A program made the position numbers and the translations under genes. DNA of 8,597 bases, taken from an uncultured Clostridia bacterium. Its GTDB lineage: Bacteria > Bacillota > Clostridia > Monoglobales > Firm-18. Positions 4,967 through 8,597 of the stretch are shown piece after piece. Position 1 is the first letter of the stretch; the number at the start of each line of letters is the position of its first letter. The notes under the pieces were generated by a model. It was not told the DNA's origin and made no database searches. It was given only the letters and a program-made list of their open reading frames with translations. The stretch spans positions 1 to 8,597 of the forward strand of contig CALDNB010000164.1 in the NCBI GenBank assembly GCA_937914775.1. The letters are read 5' to 3'.

Positions 4967-7313
4967 ATTTTTTTATTTCAACTACAGTAACACCTGTCTC
5001 GCCCTCACCAAAAGTACCTAATCGGTAAGATTTTACAACAGGACTTTTCCTTAGTAAATCGTGTATTCCCTGACGAAGAACGCCTGTTCCTTTACCGTGA
5101 ATAATTGTTACCTGATTAAGTTTTGCAAAGTACGCCTCGTCTAAAAATTTATCAGTAACAAAAAGAGCGTCCTCCAAAGTATAACCTCTTAAATCTATTT
5201 CATTTTTTACTGCATCGGACTTTAATTTAGAGCCGCTTTGCTTTGTAACTGATTTTTTAGGTGCATCTTTTACCAGTCGCAAATTGCTTATATTTGTCTG
5301 TACTTTCATTATTCCTGCCTGAACTGTAACTGTGCCGTCTGCCTTTGGCAATGCAATAACTGTACCTTTTTGACCGATGTCAAGCATTTCAACAGTGTTA
5401 CCTATAATTAAGTTCTTAGGAACTTCTGTATTTTCAAGTTGTTTTTTAAGATTGCTTTTTTCGTTTTCCTTAATCTTCTTGTTAATCTGCTCCATCGCAT
5501 CATTTAATGCTTTGTTGGTTTCCTGAATAGATTTTTGCTTTTTAGCCTCTCTTATGGATTTAACAAGAACTTCTGCATCTCTTTTGGCATCTTCAAGAAT
5601 TTTCTTTGCTTCATTTTTAGCATTTTCAGTTAAGTTACGTCTTGTATCAGCAAGACGTGTTTTTTCTTTTTCTGTTTCTTTTCTTAACTGTTCTGCCTCG
5701 TTTTTATAACGTATTGCCTCGTTATGTTCTTTTTCTGCAAGAGTTCTGCTTTCTTCAAGTTTTGATATTACGTCTTCAAACCTGATACTGTCATCAGTTA
5801 ACTGTTTTTTAGCATTTTCAACTAAAAATTCAGGCAGACCAAGTCTTTTTGAAATAGCAAAAGCATTACTTTTTCCTGGAACACCTATTAATAATTTGTA
5901 AGTCGGCCTTAATGAATCAACATCAAATTCACAACTTGCATTTTCAACACCGGGAGTTGATAAAGCATACATTTTTATTTCGCTGTAATGAGTTGTGGCA
6001 ACAGTAAGCATACCTAAATCTTTAGTATATTTTAAAATTGAAACTGCAAGAGCCGCACCCTCTGTCGGGTCTGTCCCTGCACCCAATTCATCAAACAAAA
6101 CAAGAGAATTGTCTGTTGCAGAATTAAGTATTTCAACTATATTTGTCATGTGGGACGAAAATGTACTTAAACTTTGTTCAATACTTTGTTCGTCACCGAT
6201 GTCGGCATAAATGTTTTCAAATACAGGTAATTCTGTACCGTCGGAGGCAGGAACACCAAGCCCTGCTGCAGCCATAAGGCAGAATAGTCCTATAGTTTTT
6301 AAAGTTACCGTTTTGCCCCCTGTGTTAGGTCCTGTAATTACTAAAGTTTTAAAGTCTTTTCCAAGGTACACAGAAACAGGAACAACTGTTTTTGCATCAA
6401 TAAGCGGGTGTCTTCCCTTAACAATGTTTATATACTTATCTCTGTTAATTATCGGCACAATAGCGTTCATTTTAAGTGCAAGACGGCCTTTCGCAAAAGC
6501 AAGGTCAATCTCGGTAATGTTATGCTGATTTACAAACAGATTGTGTATAAGTGGCTCTACCATAAGGGTAAGTTCACCTAAAATTCTGTCGATTTCACGG
6601 GCTTCCGCAACTGCCAGTTCTTTTAGTTTGTTATTTTCATTAACTACTGCATTTGGCTCAACAAAAATAGTGGAGCCGGTTGCGGACATATCGTGAACAA
6701 TACCGGGCACATCAGACCTGTGCTCCGATTTAACAGGAACAACATAGCGTCCGTCACGGATTGTAACGATGTTTTCCTGAAGATATTTCTGATATTTCGT
6801 ACTGTGAATAATGGAGTTTAAATGCTCACGGATTTTCGCGTGAGTTTCATTGATTTTTCGCCTTATTCCTCCAAGTTCCGTTGATGCACTGTCGGCAATT
6901 CTGTCTTCACTTTCAATAGCGTTAAAAATTGCAGTACGCACATTTTTATCACATAACACCTTTTCATAGTAACATGAAAATACACATTCCTCGTCAAAGT
7001 ACGAAACTACATTTTCTGCAATTTTAAGAGCAGTACCAACAGATAATAATTCAGATATACTTAACATTCCGCCTTTTTCTATTCTTTTTAAAGACATAGA
7101 AATATCCTTAAAGCCTGAAACAGACGGAGAGCCTTTTTTATTTATAAAGTAAATAGCGGACTTAAGCATATCACTTGCTAAAACCGCCTCCGTATAAGTT
7201 TCAAATGGAACAAGGTTTACTGCAAGATTTTTGCTCATATCAAAAGATGCTTCATTTTGAAGCATCTCCGTAATTTTATTAAATTCCAATGAAATCAGAG
7301 ATTTTTTGTTCAA
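4965..7313 (-). CDS. mutS2: MutS2 family protein (Smr-domain ATPase; DNA recombination / ribosome collision factor)
   Basis: MutS2 is a dimeric ABC-type ATPase. Members suppress homologous recombination, and in Bacillus MutS2 is reported to act on collided ribosomes; it is not a mismatch-repair MutS and lacks the mismatch-binding domain. The 782 residues match the family's usual length of about 780-790. N-terminal core/lever helices are followed by Walker A GPNTGGKT (328-335), DIGDEQSIEQSLSTFSSH (371-388), Walker B LVLFDELGAGTDPTEG (404-419) and a TTHY switch (440-443). A long charged coiled coil lies at about 505-625, a KOW-like beta segment at about 635-680, and a C-terminal Smr domain at about 704-782 with IDLRG (706-710) and IIHGKGTG (737-744). 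The start is TTG 7313, overlapping the stop of the upstream S-component gene as TTGA. AGAGGGG (7326-7320) lies 6 nt before it, and MNKKSLISLEFNKI is a family-like N-terminus. The stop codon touches the palindromic element. Confidence 0.97.
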   Translation of the reverse strand: MNKKSLISLEFNKITEMLQNEASFDMSKNLAVNLVPFETYTEAVLASDMLKSAIYFINKKGSPSVSGFKDISMSLKRIEKGGMLSISELLSVGTALKIAENVVSYFDEECVFSCYYEKVLCDKNVRTAIFNAIESEDRIADSASTELGGIRRKINETHAKIREHLNSIIHSTKYQKYLQENIVTIRDGRYVVPVKSEHRSDVPGIVHDMSATGSTIFVEPNAVVNENNKLKELAVAEAREIDRILGELTLMVEPLIHNLFVNQHNITEIDLAFAKGRLALKMNAIVPIINRDKYINIVKGRHPLIDAKTVVPVSVYLGKDFKTLVITGPNTGGKTVTLKTIGLFCLMAAAGLGVPASDGTELPVFENIYADIGDEQSIEQSLSTFSSHMTNIVEILNSATDNSLVLFDELGAGTDPTEGAALAVSILKYTKDLGMLTVATTHYSEIKMYALSTPGVENASCEFDVDSLRPTYKLLIGVPGKSNAFAISKRLGLPEFLVENAKKQLTDDSIRFEDVISKLEESRTLAEKEHNEAIRYKNEAEQLRKETEKEKTRLADTRRNLTENAKNEAKKILEDAKRDAEVLVKSIREAKKQKSIQETNKALNDAMEQINKKIKENEKSNLKKQLENTEVPKNLIIGNTVEMLDIGQKGTVIALPKADGTVTVQAGIMKVQTNISNLRLVKDAPKKSVTKQSGSKLKSDAVKNEIDLRGYTLEDALFVTDKFLDEAYFAKLNQVTIIHGKGTGVLRQGIHDLLRKSPVVKSYRLGTFGEGETGVTVVEIKK

Positions 7314-7858
7314 ACTAAACCCCTCTTGTTACTGTATTTAATAACTATTTTTGAAATTACAACCATAACAAATACCTCAATTGGTATGAATATAATTGTT
7401 TTAAATAATCTGCCGTATAACAAAACAGAATAGGAATCCCCATACATAAGTGACAGCCAAAGGGGAGTTAATAACAGTTCCACCAACAAAACCTGAACAA
7501 TCTTAGCAAAAACCATTCTTAAAGGCGTAAACTTTCTGTATAAGAAAAGTCCGTAAATAAAGCCGTTTAAAAAAGCGTTGATGGTAAAACCAATATTGTA
7601 TGCACCGTGCCCTGCCTGGCTTGTTAAATACCCCAGCACATCACCTAAAACCCCTGTTATTGCACCAACAACAGGACCAAAGAGAGTACTTGCAATTACT
7701 ATAGGTATGTAAGTAAAGGACACTCTTAAAGTGTTTAAAATATAAAAAGTCGAAAAACTAAGTACAACAACCAGTGCAACAAGCATAGAAACTAAAACTA
7801 AAGTTTTAATATTTTTAAGTTCCTTTGCTGACCGGGATATACTGTCAAAAACGTTCAT
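7310..7858 (-). CDS. folT: ECF transporter S component, FolT-like (probable folate uptake)
   Basis: This is a 182-residue, very hydrophobic substrate-binding S component of an energy-coupling-factor vitamin transporter. It would need the shared EcfT-EcfA-EcfA' module, which is not in this window. About six membrane segments follow a short amphipathic N-terminus: 19-37, 45-60, 63-78, 86-106, 115-138 and 152-173. Features of the folate-type subfamily are RVSFTYIPIVIASTLFGP (45-62), the Gly/Asp-rich GAITGVLGDVLGYL (65-78), NIGFTINAFLNGFIYGLFLY (88-107) and LLTPLWLSLMYG (129-140) before GRLFKT (149-154). Start ATG 7858 has GGTGA at 7869-7865 with a 6-nt spacer, and the gene begins 2 nt after the tyrS stop. 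Its TGA overlaps the TTG of mutS2 by 4 nt, so the two are probably translationally coupled. S-component membership is firm; folate as substrate is inferred from motif resemblance, and another vitamin cannot be excluded. No riboswitch is visible before it. Confidence 0.82.
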   Translation of the reverse strand: MNVFDSISRSAKELKNIKTLVLVSMLVALVVVLSFSTFYILNTLRVSFTYIPIVIASTLFGPVVGAITGVLGDVLGYLTSQAGHGAYNIGFTINAFLNGFIYGLFLYRKFTPLRMVFAKIVQVLLVELLLTPLWLSLMYGDSYSVLLYGRLFKTIIFIPIEVFVMVVISKIVIKYSNKRGLV

Positions 7859-7860
7859 TA

Positions 7861-8597
7861 TTATTCACCGATTACAATTTTATGGAATACTTTCTTGCCC
7901 TTTTTAATAATGATTTGACCATCAATAAAGTCGGATAATTTTACAACGTGATTAACGTCAGTAATTTTGTTTCCGTCAACAGAAACACCGCCCTGTTCAA
8001 CAAGACGTCTTCCCTCACCTTTTGAAGGTATAATTTTAGCAGAAAGCATAATATCCATTAATGCCATACCATCACCGAAATCTGCTTTTGCAATTTCAGT
8101 TTTGGGCATTGTGGAATCGTCTCCGCCACCGCCAAACAATGCCTTAGCGGCATTTTGTGCTTCTACTGCATTTTGCTCACCATGAATCATTTTTGTAAGT
8201 TCAAAAGCAAGAATTTCTTTTACTTTGTTGATTTCGCTGCCCTCTGCTTTTTCATATTCGGAAATAGTTTCAAGAGGAATAAATGTAAGCATTTTCATAC
8301 ATCTTATAACGTCAGCATCGTCAACATTTCTCCAGTACTGATAGAATTCATAAGGGGAAGTCTTATCAGCATCGAGCCACAGCGCGCCTTTCTGAGTTTT
8401 ACCCATCTTCTTGCCTTCAGAGTTGAGAAGAAGTGTAATTGTCATAGCATGAGCATCTTTGTGAAGTTTTCTTCTGATCAGTTCTGTACCGCCAAGCATA
8501 TTGCTCCACTGGTCATCACCGCCAAACTGCATATTACAGCCGTATTTCTGGTATAATGCATAGAAGTCATAGCTCTGCATGATCATGTAGTTAAATT
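7861..8597 (-). CDS. tyrS: Tyrosyl-tRNA synthetase, C-terminal part (partial, starts beyond the right edge)
   Basis: This class I enzyme charges tRNA-Tyr with tyrosine. The window holds the last 244 residues of a protein that is normally about 400-410; the frame stays open to the right edge (FNYMIMQSYDFYALYQ), so the first ATG inside the window is internal. GGDDQWSNMLGGTELIRR is the tyrosine-binding and dimer-interface region. KMGKT, in the segment NSEGKKMGKTQKG, is the KMSKS-type ATP loop. The helical anticodon-binding region follows. A C-terminal S4 RNA-binding domain lies in about the last 70 residues (ALMDIMLSAKIIPSKGEGRR to the end). The S4 domain and the GGDDQW motif exclude TrpRS. The gene ends 2 nt before the FolT-like gene and leads the leftward cluster seen here. 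Any T-box leader, the common control of tyrS in Firmicutes, would lie outside the window. Confidence 0.96.
   Translation of the reverse strand, partial: FNYMIMQSYDFYALYQKYGCNMQFGGDDQWSNMLGGTELIRRKLHKDAHAMTITLLLNSEGKKMGKTQKGALWLDADKTSPYEFYQYWRNVDDADVIRCMKMLTFIPLETISEYEKAEGSEINKVKEILAFELTKMIHGEQNAVEAQNAAKALFGGGGDDSTMPKTEIAKADFGDGMALMDIMLSAKIIPSKGEGRRLVEQGGVSVDGNKITDVNHVVKLSDFIDGQIIIKKGKKVFHKIVIGE

Noticed and set aside
5995..6528. Two plus-strand open frames (71 and 105 codons) opposite mutS2
   Set aside because: They are antisense shadows of the conserved MutS2 ATPase region, with no SD and low-complexity Ser/Pro/Ile translation.
7967..8556. Plus-strand open frames of 72 and 133 codons opposite tyrS
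   Set aside because: They mirror tyrS coding sequence and have no ribosome site or recognisable domain.

Overview
The window is AT-rich, has strong GGAGG-type Shine-Dalgarno (SD) sites and uses TTG starts often. It carries whiA directly upstream of a PHP-type dnaE, an ECF-transporter S component, mutS2 and yqhQ. This points to a low-GC Firmicute, most likely a member of Clostridia; I cannot name a genus from sequence alone. The genes are mostly ordinary chromosomal housekeeping genes, with no phage, CRISPR or defence genes.

Layout. (1) Positions 1-2930 hold a leftward, tightly packed cluster read from right to left: bactofilin, yqhQ (DUF1385), whiA and the 5' part of dnaE, which runs off the left edge. 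Each SD lies inside the end of the preceding gene, and gaps are 9 nt or less or are overlaps, so translation is probably coupled. (2) Positions 2931-3030 form a 100-nt divergent promoter region. It holds a near-consensus extended -10 promoter facing right and a weaker promoter facing left; both predict leaders of only about 12 nt. (3) Positions 3031-4656 encode the only rightward gene, a membrane-anchored protein of 541 residues with a large predicted extracytoplasmic part and no function I can assign. (4) Positions 4657-4964 are the only long non-coding stretch. A nested palindrome of about 308 bp fills it: 41-bp imperfect terminal inverted repeats enclose two hairpin arms of nearly equal length (109 and 108 nt) whose apical tetraloops, GACA and TGTC, are complementary. 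It lies between two convergent genes and touches both stop codons. It is the most unusual object here, and is either a MITE-like element, a large bidirectional terminator, or both. (5) Positions 4965-8597 hold a second leftward cluster: the 3' part of tyrS, a FolT-family S component, and mutS2.

How the genes relate. The left cluster joins a cytoskeletal scaffold, a conserved membrane protein, the WhiA regulator and the replicative polymerase. The right cluster joins tyrosine charging, vitamin (probably folate) uptake and MutS2, a DNA/ribosome-quality factor. Three of the seven genes (dnaE, yqhQ, mutS2) most likely start at TTG. An ATG-only search would miss this dnaE fragment entirely.
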